In this document: positions 6,596 to 14,446 of the stretch, piece by piece | How positions within the stretch are numbered: the first letter of the stretch is position 1 | Layout of the letters: every line of letters begins with the position of its first letter | Assembly (NCBI RefSeq): GCF_024721605.1 | Contig: NZ_CP102630.1 | Coordinates: 1,240,001-1,304,000 of the forward strand | Length of the DNA: 64,000 bases | Direction of reading: 5' to 3' | DNA from: Sphingomicrobium flavum | Lineage (GTDB): Bacteria > Pseudomonadota > Alphaproteobacteria > Sphingomonadales > Sphingomonadaceae | Program-made: the position numbers and the translations under genes | Notes under the pieces: generated by a model | The model's database searches: none | What the model was told of the DNA's origin: nothing | Seen by the model: the letters and a program-made list of their open reading frames with translations, nothing else

Positions 6596-7420
6596 TCAGC
6601 GCAGGCGGCCGAAGGGGACCACCTTATTGGCCGCGTCATGGCCGATATCGGCGCGCTCCACCGACCCGAGTCCCGCCCGAGTCACCCACTCTTCAAAAAT
6701 TGCCTCGGGCTCGCTCCCGAAGGGCCGGTCGTTGGCGGTGACATCGCTGAAGCGCCCCATCCGCAGCCTGGCCACGCCGCGGATCGCAGCACTCCCGGTG
6801 ACATGGAACAGCGTCCGGTCGATGCGGTAGTGATGCTCGGACACCTCTTCGACCATCAGGTCCATGCCGCGCATGTCCGGCTCGAGCGGGGTGCCGAGCA
6901 GGCTGGACAGCACCGTCAGGTTGAATGCCATGGCCGGCATGTCCGGTCGCAATCCCGGCTCCAGCGCATGCTCGTTTCTGTTAACCATCCAGGCGAACGC
7001 CCGATCGACCGCCGCATCGCCGCCCTCGCGCAGCACGTCCTGCGCCATCGGCCCATGCGCCACCTTGCAGCCCGCCTTGTGCAGACCGGCCAGCAGGAAA
7101 CCCAGATCGGAATAGCCCATATAGCTTTTCGCGAAAGCGGCTTCCGGCAGGTCGCGCATGGCGGTCTCGGCGATGCGATTGGAGCCATAGCCGCCGCGCG
7201 CGAACCAGACATGGTCGACGCTATCGTCCGCCATCACCTCGCGAAGCGCGGCCAGTCGTTCCTCATCCGGCCCGGCGAAATGCCCGGCGCTCGAAAAACA
7301 TTGTGGATGCACGCGCAGCTCGGCGCCCGCAGCATTCGCGCGCGCGTGCACCATCTGCGCCGCCCTTTCATCGAGCGGACAGGCCGGTGCGACGAGAGCG
7401 ATGACCATCTTCGTTGCCAT
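6596..7420 (-). CDS. LD-carboxypeptidase, peptidase family S66
   Basis: The 274-residue product has the S66 layout: an N-terminal half with VAPACPLDE and the glycine motif WFARGGYGSNRI, then GYSDLGFLL containing the likely nucleophilic serine, and a C-terminal half with conserved acidic and histidine residues. LD-carboxypeptidases remove the terminal D-Ala from murein tetrapeptides in the cytosol, yielding the tripeptide that Mpl-type ligases reuse. The gene is divergent from exactly such a ligase, starting 30 bases away, which supports a recycling role. I prefer the ATG at 7420, eight bases after GAGGG; an ATG at 7426 would abut that site. Confidence 0.9.
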   Translation of the reverse strand: MATKMVIALVAPACPLDERAAQMVHARANAAGAELRVHPQCFSSAGHFAGPDEERLAALREVMADDSVDHVWFARGGYGSNRIAETAMRDLPEAAFAKSYMGYSDLGFLLAGLHKAGCKVAHGPMAQDVLREGGDAAVDRAFAWMVNRNEHALEPGLRPDMPAMAFNLTVLSSLLGTPLEPDMRGMDLMVEEVSEHHYRIDRTLFHVTGSAAIRGVARLRMGRFSDVTANDRPFGSEPEAIFEEWVTRAGLGSVERADIGHDAANKVVPFGRLR

Positions 7421-7449
7421 GCTCATTTCCCTCGCATAGGGCAGCCGTG

Positions 7450-8832
7450 ATGACCAACCACTATTTCTTCTGCGGGATCGGCGGCAGCGGCATGCTTCCC
7501 CTCGCCGCCATCGTCCGCGCGCGCGGACACCGCGTGTCGGGCAGCGACCGCTCGCTCGATGCCGGCCGCACCGCGCCCAAATTCGACTATCTCAAATCGC
7601 TTGGCATCGACCTCTTCGCGCAGGACGGGTCGGGGCTCGAAGCGGGCATGACCCTCGTCGCCTCGGCCGCGGTCGAAGACAGCGTGCCCGATGTCGTCGC
7701 CGCGAAAGAACTCGGCGTGCCGCGCCTCGGCCGCCCCGAATTGCTGGCCGAAATGCTCAATGCTGCCGACAAGTCCGTCGCGGTAGGCGGCACCTCGGGC
7801 AAATCCACCGTCACCGGCATGATCGCCTGGATGCTGGTCGGCACGGGCTACCAGCCCACCGTCATGAACGGCGCGGTGATGAAGAATTTCGCCTCGCCCA
7901 GCGCCCCCTTCGCCAGCGCGCTGGCGGGCGATCCCGAACTGTTCGTCTCCGAAGTCGATGAAAGCGACGGCTCGATCGCCCTTTACCGCCCCACCGTCGC
8001 GCTGGTGAACAATATCAGCCTCGACCATAAGTCGATGGAGGAATTGCGCACACTGTTCGGCAACTTCCTCGACGTTGCCGACAAGGGCGTCGTCAATCTC
8101 GATGATGAAGAAGCCGCCGCCCTCACCCAGGGCCGCGACGGCCTCGTCACCTTCGCCTTCGACAATGACGACGCCACGCTGAGCGCGGTCGATCTCAACC
8201 TTGGCGAGATGGGGACCAGTTTCTGCGTCCTGTATCGCGGCAACCGCATCCCGGTCGCCCTGCCCATGCGCGGCCGCCACAATGCGCAGAACGCGCTGGC
8301 CGCACTCGCCGCTGTCCATGCGCTCGGCATCCCGCTTGGTGAAGCTGCCGCCGCCCTTTCCCGCTTTGCCGGCCTAAAGCGCCGCCTGGAACTGGTGGGC
8401 GAGGCTGGAGGCGTGCAGGTCTATGACGATTTCGGCCACAACCCGGACAAGGTCGCCGCCACATTGGACACCATGGCCGGCCACCGCCTGAAAGTGATGT
8501 TCCAACCGCACGGCTACGGCCCCATCCGCCAGATGGGCGAGCAGATGGCCAGGGTTTTCGCCGACAAGATGAAGCCTGGCGACTGCCTCTATCTTTCCGA
8601 TCCGGTCTATCAGGGTGGCACGGTTGACACGTCGATCGGCTCGGGCTGGCTCGCCGACCAGGTCCGCCAGGCGGGCGGCGAAGCCACCCATATTGCCGAC
8701 CGCGACGTCATCGCCGCACGCCTCGTCCGTGAAGCGGAAGCGGGCGACGTCATCCTCATCATGGGCGCGCGCGATGACAGCCTCATCACCTACGCCCAGC
8801 ATATCGTTGCCGAGCTCCAGGCGAGGGGTTGA
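7450..8832 (+). CDS. mpl: Mur ligase of the Mpl type (UDP-MurNAc:tripeptide ligase)
   Basis: The 460-residue protein has the three Mur ligase domains: an N-terminal Rossmann domain with GIGGSGMLPLA, a central ATPase domain with the P-loop GGTSGKSTVTG at about 112-122, and a C-terminal domain with YDDFGHNP. Mpl joins L-Ala-gamma-D-Glu-meso-Dap to UDP-MurNAc, bypassing stepwise synthesis; MurC has the same fold and adds L-Ala. Length fits both. I favour Mpl because the gene lies outside a division-wall cluster, opposite an LD-carboxypeptidase that makes its substrate, with an AmpG-like importer at 32008-33381. Its stop codon overlaps the next start (TGATG), so downstream genes are coupled to it. 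Confidence 0.75.
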   Translation: MTNHYFFCGIGGSGMLPLAAIVRARGHRVSGSDRSLDAGRTAPKFDYLKSLGIDLFAQDGSGLEAGMTLVASAAVEDSVPDVVAAKELGVPRLGRPELLAEMLNAADKSVAVGGTSGKSTVTGMIAWMLVGTGYQPTVMNGAVMKNFASPSAPFASALAGDPELFVSEVDESDGSIALYRPTVALVNNISLDHKSMEELRTLFGNFLDVADKGVVNLDDEEAAALTQGRDGLVTFAFDNDDATLSAVDLNLGEMGTSFCVLYRGNRIPVALPMRGRHNAQNALAALAAVHALGIPLGEAAAALSRFAGLKRRLELVGEAGGVQVYDDFGHNPDKVAATLDTMAGHRLKVMFQPHGYGPIRQMGEQMARVFADKMKPGDCLYLSDPVYQGGTVDTSIGSGWLADQVRQAGGEATHIADRDVIAARLVREAEAGDVILIMGARDDSLITYAQHIVAELQARG

Positions 8833-9206
8833 TGGCGCAGGGCACCGGTTGGATCCTTGACGAAGCAGACCGGCAGCGGCTGCTCGGCCGCTTCCCGCCC
8901 CGCCATGCCGACATCATCGCGCACCACGTCACGCTATGGAGCCGCCACGACAAACCCGATGCGCCCCCCGCACCGGCCCACCTCGCCGTGGTCGGCCATG
9001 CCGATGACGGGCGCGGCATCGAGGCGCTGGTTGTCGCCGTGAATGGCAGCACCGACCGCCCCGACGGCTCGACCTTTCACATCACCTGGTCGATCGACCC
9101 GGCATCGGGCTGCGTCGCAAAGCTGAGCAATAACCTGATCGCCGAGGCAGGATGGACGAGCATCGAGCCCCCCATTCCCTTTGCTGCGACGCCGGATTGG
9201 CTATGA
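8832..9206 (+). CDS. 2H-phosphoesterase-like small protein
   Basis: I recognised no named family over the full length of this 124-residue protein, but it carries two H-x-T motifs, AHHVTLW (His32, Thr34) and FHITWSI (His83, Thr85), separated by a beta-rich stretch (AHLAVVGHADD, GIEALVVAVNGST). Two H-x-[ST]-x motifs at this kind of spacing define the 2H phosphoesterase superfamily, which opens cyclic phosphates or processes RNA ends. The gene overlaps the mpl stop codon and its own stop overlaps the ATG of a HAD phosphatase gene, so all three are translationally coupled. A 2H esterase plus HAD phosphatase resembles RNA-end-healing pairs; this is inference. Its position after mpl is unexplained. 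Confidence 0.6.
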   Translation: MAQGTGWILDEADRQRLLGRFPPRHADIIAHHVTLWSRHDKPDAPPAPAHLAVVGHADDGRGIEALVVAVNGSTDRPDGSTFHITWSIDPASGCVAKLSNNLIAEAGWTSIEPPIPFAATPDWL

Positions 9207-9676
9207 CCCGCCGCCTCTTCCTCGATGTGGATGGCGTGCTCGCCGATTTCGATGGCGGCGTGCGCGACCTGCTCGGCATGGGACCGGACGAATATGAGGC
9301 CCGCCACGGGCGCGGCAGCTTCTGGAAGCATCTCGCCCGTGCCGACGGCTTCTACGCCAATCTCGACCTGCTGCCGGGCGCGATGGCGATGGTCGATGCC
9401 GTGCGCCACCTGCAGCCCACGCTGCTGACCGGCTTGCCGATGGGCGATTGGGCCGCCCCGCAAAAGCGCCGCTGGGCCGATCGCCATTTCCCCGATTTGA
9501 AAATCATCACCTGCATGGCGCGCGACAAATGGAAATATGCCGCGCCCGGCGACGTGCTGGTCGATGACATGGTGAAAGCGCGCGCACCCTGGAAAGAAAG
9601 AGCGAGCGGGGTGTTCATCCACCACCGCTCGCCCGAAGAGACTTTGGCAGAGCTGTCGAAATATTTCCCGCTTTAG
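9203..9676 (+). CDS. HAD-superfamily phosphatase, 5'(3')-deoxyribonucleotidase-like
   Basis: The 157-residue protein has HAD motif I as LFLDVDGVLADF (Asp8, Asp10), motif II as LLTGLP (Thr76), a lysine in DKWKYA and motif IV as VLVDDM (Asp121, Asp122). The compact all-helical cap between motifs I and II (FWKHLARADGFYANL) fits the cytosolic 5'(3')-nucleotidase (NT5C) type. HAD enzymes use the first Asp as nucleophile to remove phosphate, so a nucleotide or RNA-end phosphate is plausible. The ATG at 9203 overlaps the TGA of the 2H-like gene. The 3' end overlaps the convergent gene by four bases. Confidence 0.8.
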   Translation: MTRRLFLDVDGVLADFDGGVRDLLGMGPDEYEARHGRGSFWKHLARADGFYANLDLLPGAMAMVDAVRHLQPTLLTGLPMGDWAAPQKRRWADRHFPDLKIITCMARDKWKYAAPGDVLVDDMVKARAPWKERASGVFIHHRSPEETLAELSKYFPL

Positions 9677-10239
9677 GCGGCAGCCACGTCCACTTTCTCG
9701 ACCCATTCGGGCCAGAACACCGCCTCGCGATTCGACCAGCCCGGCGCCGTCGCGGCGCTTTCGCTGATCGACTGCAGCAATTCGCGGCGATGGTCAGGGT
9801 GGAGGTGCGGCAAGGCCGCCGCCGCGCAGAAGGCAGCCGGCAGCCAGGGGCGAACCGACGCACCCAGCAGGCGCTCGTAAAGGAAGCGGAAGGCGGCAAA
9901 GCTGTTGAGGCGGCCCTGGCCCAGGTCGAAAGCGGCCAGCGTGGTCAGCATGCCAAGGAAGGGCTCAAGCATGTCGAGACCGCTATCATCGGGGATCTGC
10001 ACCCGCAGATGCTCGAGCTGCTTGTAAAAGCGTCCCTGCGCGGTGATCGAGGCAGCCTCGATCTCGTCGCGGGCCCAGGTGGCGATCGGATCGGTACGCC
10101 CAAAGCCGACATCGAGCGAACGACGGATGTAGCGCTGCGTCGCCTTGTCGAAGGTCGCAAATTCTTTCATTTCGCTGATCAGCATGGTGCTGCCAGCGCT
10201 GCTACTATGGCCGTTCTTGCTGTTGCCCTTATCCGACAC
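9673..10239 (-). CDS. uncharacterised protein, probably helical
   Basis: I do not recognise the family of this ~188-residue protein. It is mostly helical with no signal peptide or membrane segment. The C-terminal half is rich in aromatic and leucine-patterned helices (FAAFRFLYERLLGASVRPWLPAAF, HPDHRRELLQSI, WPEWVEKV). The first 25 residues are Ser/Gly/Asn-rich and likely disordered. I chose GTG at 10239 because AGAAGGAG stands eight bases upstream; a TTG at 10293 or ATG at 10278 would extend it but lacks a ribosome binding site. It converges with the HAD gene with a four-base overlap and stands alone on its strand. Confidence 0.6.
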   Translation of the reverse strand: MSDKGNSKNGHSSSAGSTMLISEMKEFATFDKATQRYIRRSLDVGFGRTDPIATWARDEIEAASITAQGRFYKQLEHLRVQIPDDSGLDMLEPFLGMLTTLAAFDLGQGRLNSFAAFRFLYERLLGASVRPWLPAAFCAAAALPHLHPDHRRELLQSISESAATAPGWSNREAVFWPEWVEKVDVAAA

Positions 10240-10453
10240 TTGCTCATCTCCTTCTGCCCCAGATGAGACGATAACCATATCATGGTTGCTCAAATGTTAA
10301 CCGGCCCCCCGGTTGGTGTTCACAATGAATCAAAGGCTTGCCCCGCGCACAAGCGTTAACGCGCGCGGCTCACCGCAAAGGTGACAAGCTGTGGGATTTG
10401 GGCAACGATGTGCTTTAGTCGTTGCAGTTGCGGTTCAAAATCAGGCGCCGCGC

Positions 10454-10633
10454 CTAACCATTGGAAGGATAAGGGCCTTTATCCTCGCCGCCGCCCGGCT
10501 GCACCGCAGAATTGGCATCGGAGGCGTCCATGCTCTCGTCATTGCCAAGATCGACATGCACTTCTTCATTGTGGGGCTGTTCTGCGGCCTTTTCTTCCAG
10601 TTCCTTGCTGGGTTCGTCCTTGGGCTGGGTCAT
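10454..10633 (-). CDS. small acidic hydrophilic protein under an EcfG-type promoter
   Basis: The 59-residue product is very hydrophilic and acidic (EPSKELEEKAAEQ, VHVDLGNDESMDASDANS), with a C-terminus rich in Gly and Pro; it is probably disordered. GGAGAG lies five bases before the ATG. A GGAAC-N17-CGTT site about 30 bases upstream marks it as a likely general-stress gene. Small disordered acidic proteins are common in stress regulons of this group, but no activity can be assigned. It is divergent from the sensor kinase gene at 10776. Confidence 0.6.
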   Translation of the reverse strand: MTQPKDEPSKELEEKAAEQPHNEEVHVDLGNDESMDASDANSAVQPGGGEDKGPYPSNG

Positions 10634-10660
10634 GTTCGCTCTCCATTGTCTTTCATCATC

Positions 10661-10686
10661 AACGAGGCGCCCCGCCCCCATGTTCC
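10661..10686 (-). promoter_or_regulatory. EcfG-type general stress promoter
   Basis: On the minus strand, GGAAC (complement of 10682-10686) is followed after 17 bases by CGTT (complement of 10661-10664). It stands shortly upstream of the 59-residue acidic protein gene that starts at 10633. Confidence 0.65.
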
Positions 10687-10775
10687 TTGCCGCTTATCGA
10701 CCAGCGGCCCGCGGACTTCTACGAATGGGGACCTTGCTTATGGCGGGACGAGCCGAGTGAGCGTACAGCCAATTC

Positions 10776-12002
10776 ATGCGCCATTCATCGATTCAGGCGG
10801 CCAAGACGGGCCATCCGTTCGGCGGGCTCGGCTTTGCGATCAAGACGATCGTGGCCTTCTGGCTGATCTATCTGACCACCGTGTGCGTGCGCGCCATGCT
10901 CTCGGGCGATTTCTGGGGCGTGGTGCTCAACCGCGCGCCCACCGTCGCCAGCGGCATCGTCCTGACCTTCGGCATCTACCTGGTCATCCATTCGGTGCGC
11001 GAAGGCGCCGGCATCCGCCGCCGCGCGGTCATCGCCACCATCGCCTCGATCACTGCGGCCATGCTGCAGGGCGGCGCGATCATCGCCACCTCTCCCTTGG
11101 TCAATGACACCCAGTCCGAATATCGCATCCAGGCACGTGAAGGCGCAGTAATCGTCCAGAAGGGCCGCGAAATCACGATCGAGCGCAATTCTGGCGAGCC
11201 GCTCGTCTTCACTCTCCCCCAGATCGAGGAATTGGGCGCCAGCCAGAAGATGCGCATTGCCGCCGACGCCGCCGTCGTCTGGCTTTTCTTCTTCGCCGCA
11301 TGGAGCGCCGTCTATATCGCCGGCGTCTCTGCCGGACAGGTCGCCGCCAGCCGCCGCAAGATCGCCGAGGCCGAGGCCGCCGCCCAGGCCGCGCAGGTCC
11401 GCGCATTGCGCTACCAGGTCAATCCGCATTTCCTGTTCAACACGCTGAACAGCCTGTCCTCGCTGGTCATGACCGGCCGGACCGAGCGGGCCGAGAGCAT
11501 GTTGATGGCGCTGTCCACTTTCTTCCGCACCTCTTTGTCGCTCGACCCGGCGGAAAGCGTCACGCTGGCCGAGGAAATCGACCTCCAGCGTCTTTATCTC
11601 GATATCGAGCAGGCGCGCTTCCCCAACCGCCTGTCGGTCGATATCGACGTGCCGGACGAGGTCGCCAAGACCAAGGTGCCCGCGCTCATCCTCCAGCCGA
11701 TCGTGGAAAATGCCATCAAATATGGCGTCTCGGCGACCCGCGCGAAGGTCACCATCAAGATCCACGCCGAACGGCTTTTCGATGGCCGCGTGCAGATCGA
11801 CATCACCAATTCCATGCCCGAGGGCAAGGGAAGCACACAGCGCCCCCGCCCCTCGGGTACCGGCACCGGTCTCACCAATGTATGCCAGCGCCTCGATGCC
11901 CATTTCGGCAACGGCGCCGATTGCCGCTTCGGCCCGATCGACCATGGCTTCAAGGTGTCGATCGCGGTGCCAGCGACCAACAAGGAAGATGAAGATGACT
12001 GA
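10776..12002 (+). CDS. sensor histidine kinase, LytS/YehU type
   Basis: The 408-residue protein starts with about four membrane helices (roughly residues 24-40, 52-70, 82-106 and 170-190), with a short extracytoplasmic segment between the third and fourth. The cytoplasmic part has a coiled stretch (ASRRKIAEAEAAAQAAQ), then the His-kinase signature LRYQVNPHFLFNTLNSL with the phosphorylated His at 218. An ATPase domain follows with LQPIVENAIKYG (N-box) and GTGTGLTNV (G-box). This family pairs with LytTR regulators, and the next gene is one, overlapping by eight bases. The signal is unknown. No strong ribosome binding site precedes the ATG, so the start is not certain. Confidence 0.88.
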   Translation: MRHSSIQAAKTGHPFGGLGFAIKTIVAFWLIYLTTVCVRAMLSGDFWGVVLNRAPTVASGIVLTFGIYLVIHSVREGAGIRRRAVIATIASITAAMLQGGAIIATSPLVNDTQSEYRIQAREGAVIVQKGREITIERNSGEPLVFTLPQIEELGASQKMRIAADAAVVWLFFFAAWSAVYIAGVSAGQVAASRRKIAEAEAAAQAAQVRALRYQVNPHFLFNTLNSLSSLVMTGRTERAESMLMALSTFFRTSLSLDPAESVTLAEEIDLQRLYLDIEQARFPNRLSVDIDVPDEVAKTKVPALILQPIVENAIKYGVSATRAKVTIKIHAERLFDGRVQIDITNSMPEGKGSTQRPRPSGTGTGLTNVCQRLDAHFGNGADCRFGPIDHGFKVSIAVPATNKEDEDD

Positions 12003-12744
12003 GACCTTGAAGGTCCTTGTCGCCGATGACGAACCATTGGCATCCGAACGCCTGCAAATCCTGATCGAACGGCTCGACAATGTCGAAATGGTTGGCATCG
12101 CCGAAGACGGCGATGAAGCCGTAGCGCTGACCGAGGAGCTTAAGCCCGACCTGTTGCTGCTCGACATCGCCATGCCCGGCCTCGACGGCATCGAAGTCGC
12201 ACGCCGCCTGTCGCGCCAGGACGATGCCCCCGCCGTGATTTTCGTCACCGCCTTCGACCAGTTCGCGGTAGCGGCGTTCGAGGTCGCCGCCGTCGATTAT
12301 CTGATGAAGCCGGTCGACCAAAAGCGTCTGGAAACCGCTCTCGACCGCGCCCGCGCCGTCATCGCCGCGCGCGAGGAAGAAGGCCCGCGCCTGCGCAGCG
12401 ACGATGACAGCAAGTTCCTCGAGGAATTCTGGGCCTCCGACCTGTCGGGCCTCGTTCGCATTGCCTCCTGCGACATCGAGCGCGTGACCGCCGAGCGCGA
12501 CTATATGCGCCTTCATGTCGGCCCCAAGAGCTGGCTGATCCACCATTCGATGACCGCGCTCGAACAGGGGCTCGATCCCAAGATGTTCGTGCGCCTTCAC
12601 CGCAGCGCCATCGTGCGCCGCGATTTCATCGCCGGTTTCGCCCGCAACCCGTCAGGCCGCTGGGTCGCCCGCCTGGCCGACGGCACCGAACAACCGGTCG
12701 GCCGCATCTACAGCGAAAAAGTCCGCGAAATCGCGGTACGCTGA
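11995..12744 (+). CDS. LytTR-type response regulator
   Basis: The 249-residue protein joins a receiver domain (Asp11/Asp12 acidic pair, phospho-acceptor Asp57 in LLLLDIAMPG, conserved Thr in FVTAFD and Lys in YLMKPVD) to a C-terminal LytTR DNA-binding domain (residues ~150-249: ITAERDYMRLHV-like core, then FVRLHRSAIVRRDFIAGF). LytTR regulators bind short direct repeats; no obvious target is visible in this window. Its start lies inside the kinase gene, so kinase and regulator should be made together. In related bacteria such pairs control envelope or autolysis genes, which would fit the wall-related content here, but nothing in the sequence shows this directly. Confidence 0.92.
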   Translation: MTETLKVLVADDEPLASERLQILIERLDNVEMVGIAEDGDEAVALTEELKPDLLLLDIAMPGLDGIEVARRLSRQDDAPAVIFVTAFDQFAVAAFEVAAVDYLMKPVDQKRLETALDRARAVIAAREEEGPRLRSDDDSKFLEEFWASDLSGLVRIASCDIERVTAERDYMRLHVGPKSWLIHHSMTALEQGLDPKMFVRLHRSAIVRRDFIAGFARNPSGRWVARLADGTEQPVGRIYSEKVREIAVR

Positions 12745-12937
12745 GGGTCAGCGGAGCGAGTTCACAGCGACGTTCAGAGCTCTTGGCAAAGTGCGCTGGC
12801 TTGCGCCCGTCAATGGTTTCGGTGGCATCGCGCTGCCCCTCACCGTGCGGACCCCCGGCAATGTGTGCCTGCTTTGGCCCATCAGGTCCATGACTATCAG
12901 CAGGGCGGACGTGCGTGCGTCCAGTTGGTCTGGTCCC

Positions 12938-13801
12938 TCAAAAATCCAGGCAGTTGGCATTGGCGTCCTGCAGCTTAGACAATTCCGCGTTCAATTCGCT
13001 TAGCGTCACACGCGAGGACGGCATTACCCAGGCAATGGACGGGGTGTGAAATGACGTGCGCACGGCATTACCATCCTTGTCCCGGGCCGGCGTGAATTGC
13101 GCCCGGTCCATGATCACGGCACACGACTGGGCCGCCAGGATCACATTGCCGACAAAGGCGGACAGGGTGCAGTCGGCAACCTTGCCTTTTTCATCGACGA
13201 GCAGATAAGCCCGCGCGACCCCGCTTTCATTGGCTCTGAACGCCTCGGCAGGATAATCATCCGAAGAGAATACCGAGCGCACGTCGCCCTGCGCCGGTTC
13301 GGTTACCGTGTCGGTTCCGACATTCCAGTACGTACGAAGGCTGTCCATGCATTCGCCAAGTACCGTTGCGATGTCACCCATCTTGGGAACGACGAGATCG
13401 AAATTCTGGCGCGGGACATCTATCTCGATGCGTTCGATCGCCGCCAGTTCGCGCACCGGCATGTTGACCAGGTAGCGATAGACCTTTTTCCCCGACGTCC
13501 CGTAGCGCAACAACTGGGCGCGCTGGTCGACACCGTTGATGCGCAGCGGATATTCATCAACATCCACCCGTTTGGATTTGCCATCGACGATCATGGCGAT
13601 CTGCACATCGGTGCCCGTCGGCACCGGCTTGAAGGTCAGATAATCCTTCTCCTCGCCCTCGCCATAAGCAAGGCTGGCCACGCACTGGCTTTCGCCGAAA
13701 TCGACGACCCACCGGCCCGAAGGCTCGCGCGGCTCGAGCGCCGCCGCACTGGCCGGCTGCGCCATCAGCGCCAATGCTCCGGCAATCCCCCAAATACGCA
13801 T
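12938..13801 (-). CDS. periplasmic protein with TonB-like C-terminal domain
   Basis: The 287-residue protein starts at ATG 13801 after GGGGGAG and has a signal peptide (MRIWGIAGALALMAQPASA). The central part (~30-170) is beta-rich with no family I know. The C-terminal part (~190-270) follows the TonB_C pattern: YPAEAFRANESGVARAYLLVD, a short turn, then SCAVIMDRAQFTPARDKDGNAV. Without an N-terminal membrane anchor plus proline spacer it is not a classical TonB energy transducer; the domain is probably used for binding in the periplasm. A smaller paralogue is encoded just upstream on the same strand (13873-14343), 71 bases away. Confidence 0.7.
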   Translation of the reverse strand: MRIWGIAGALALMAQPASAAALEPREPSGRWVVDFGESQCVASLAYGEGEEKDYLTFKPVPTGTDVQIAMIVDGKSKRVDVDEYPLRINGVDQRAQLLRYGTSGKKVYRYLVNMPVRELAAIERIEIDVPRQNFDLVVPKMGDIATVLGECMDSLRTYWNVGTDTVTEPAQGDVRSVFSSDDYPAEAFRANESGVARAYLLVDEKGKVADCTLSAFVGNVILAAQSCAVIMDRAQFTPARDKDGNAVRTSFHTPSIAWVMPSSRVTLSELNAELSKLQDANANCLDF

Positions 13802-13872
13802 GCCACACTCCCCCGTCAGCAATCCGAGCGACAGCAGCCTACCATGCGAACGCGCGCAGGCAAGTCGCCTAT

Positions 13873-14343
13873 CTATTGCTCAGGGTTTTGCGGTGCGCTG
13901 ATCGGTGCCTGTTCGGGCAGGCGCCTAACGATGGTCTGGCGATAAAGCCCCGGCACTGGTTCGCCATCGCGCGCCCTGGCAGGCTCGAAGCGAGCGGTTC
14001 GCGTGAATTGCACGCACGAAGCCTGGTCGAGTGCAGCATGGCCGGCAGAACGCAGCAAGACGCATTCCTCTATTCCGCCCTGGCGGTCAACGCGAACCTC
14101 GATCACGCTGTCACCCTCCGCAGCCTCGCGCATCGCCTGGCTGGGATAGGAAAAGCCTCGCGCCACCTCGCCGCCATTCACCACGCGCGCGGTCCCTCGC
14201 ACCCGGCCCGCTTTCAGATCGAGCTCCCGCTCGGCTGCCGCCGCTTCCATCTGCCCCAGGGTCGGCGGCGCCATCGGCGCAGCCGGCGGCGCAGCGATCG
14301 CGCCGGTCAAGGATGTCAGGATCATGGGCAGGGCAAGGATCAT
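13873..14343 (-). CDS. TonB C-terminal-domain protein, small paralogue
   Basis: The ~156-residue protein begins with a hydrophobic signal-like segment (MILALPMILTSLTGAIA), a short proline/alanine linker (PPAAPMAPP), then a TonB_C-type domain: SYPSQAMREAAEGDSVIEVRVD, ECVLLRSAGHAALDQASC, FEPARARDGEPV. No tonB/exbB/exbD cluster is in the window. It resembles the C-terminal half of the neighbour at 12938-13801, so the pair likely arose by duplication. The start is uncertain: ATG 14343 has no clear ribosome binding site, and ATG 14325 is an alternative. Upstream, a strong terminator at 14411-14446 on the same strand separates it from the preceding purine-rich region. Confidence 0.7.
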   Translation of the reverse strand: MILALPMILTSLTGAIAAPPAAPMAPPTLGQMEAAAAERELDLKAGRVRGTARVVNGGEVARGFSYPSQAMREAAEGDSVIEVRVDRQGGIEECVLLRSAGHAALDQASCVQFTRTARFEPARARDGEPVPGLYRQTIVRRLPEQAPISAPQNPEQ

Positions 14344-14410
14344 GGCAGGGAACTCACGCGCAGGAACTGCCTGCTTCAATAACAGCGCCGTCGCACCAGG
14401 CAAGTCGCCC

Positions 14411-14446
14411 AAACAGAAATGGGGACCAGCATTGCTGCTGGTCCCC
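14411..14446 (-). terminator. strong intrinsic terminator of a minus-strand transcript
   Basis: A perfect 10-bp stem GGGGACCAGC/GCTGGTCCCC with a six-base loop is followed on the minus strand by ATTTCTGTTT. No minus-strand protein gene ends just before it, so it implies a non-coding or unrecognised transcript from 14447 onward. Confidence 0.75.

Noticed and set aside
10785-12248. 487-residue minus-strand open frame across the LytS/LytTR genes
   Set aside because: Covers two overlapping genes with clear kinase and receiver motifs on the plus strand.
12745-12937. Small gene in the gap after the LytTR regulator
   Set aside because: The only frame is a 70-residue minus-strand one without ribosome binding site or family resemblance; I see nothing definite in this stretch.
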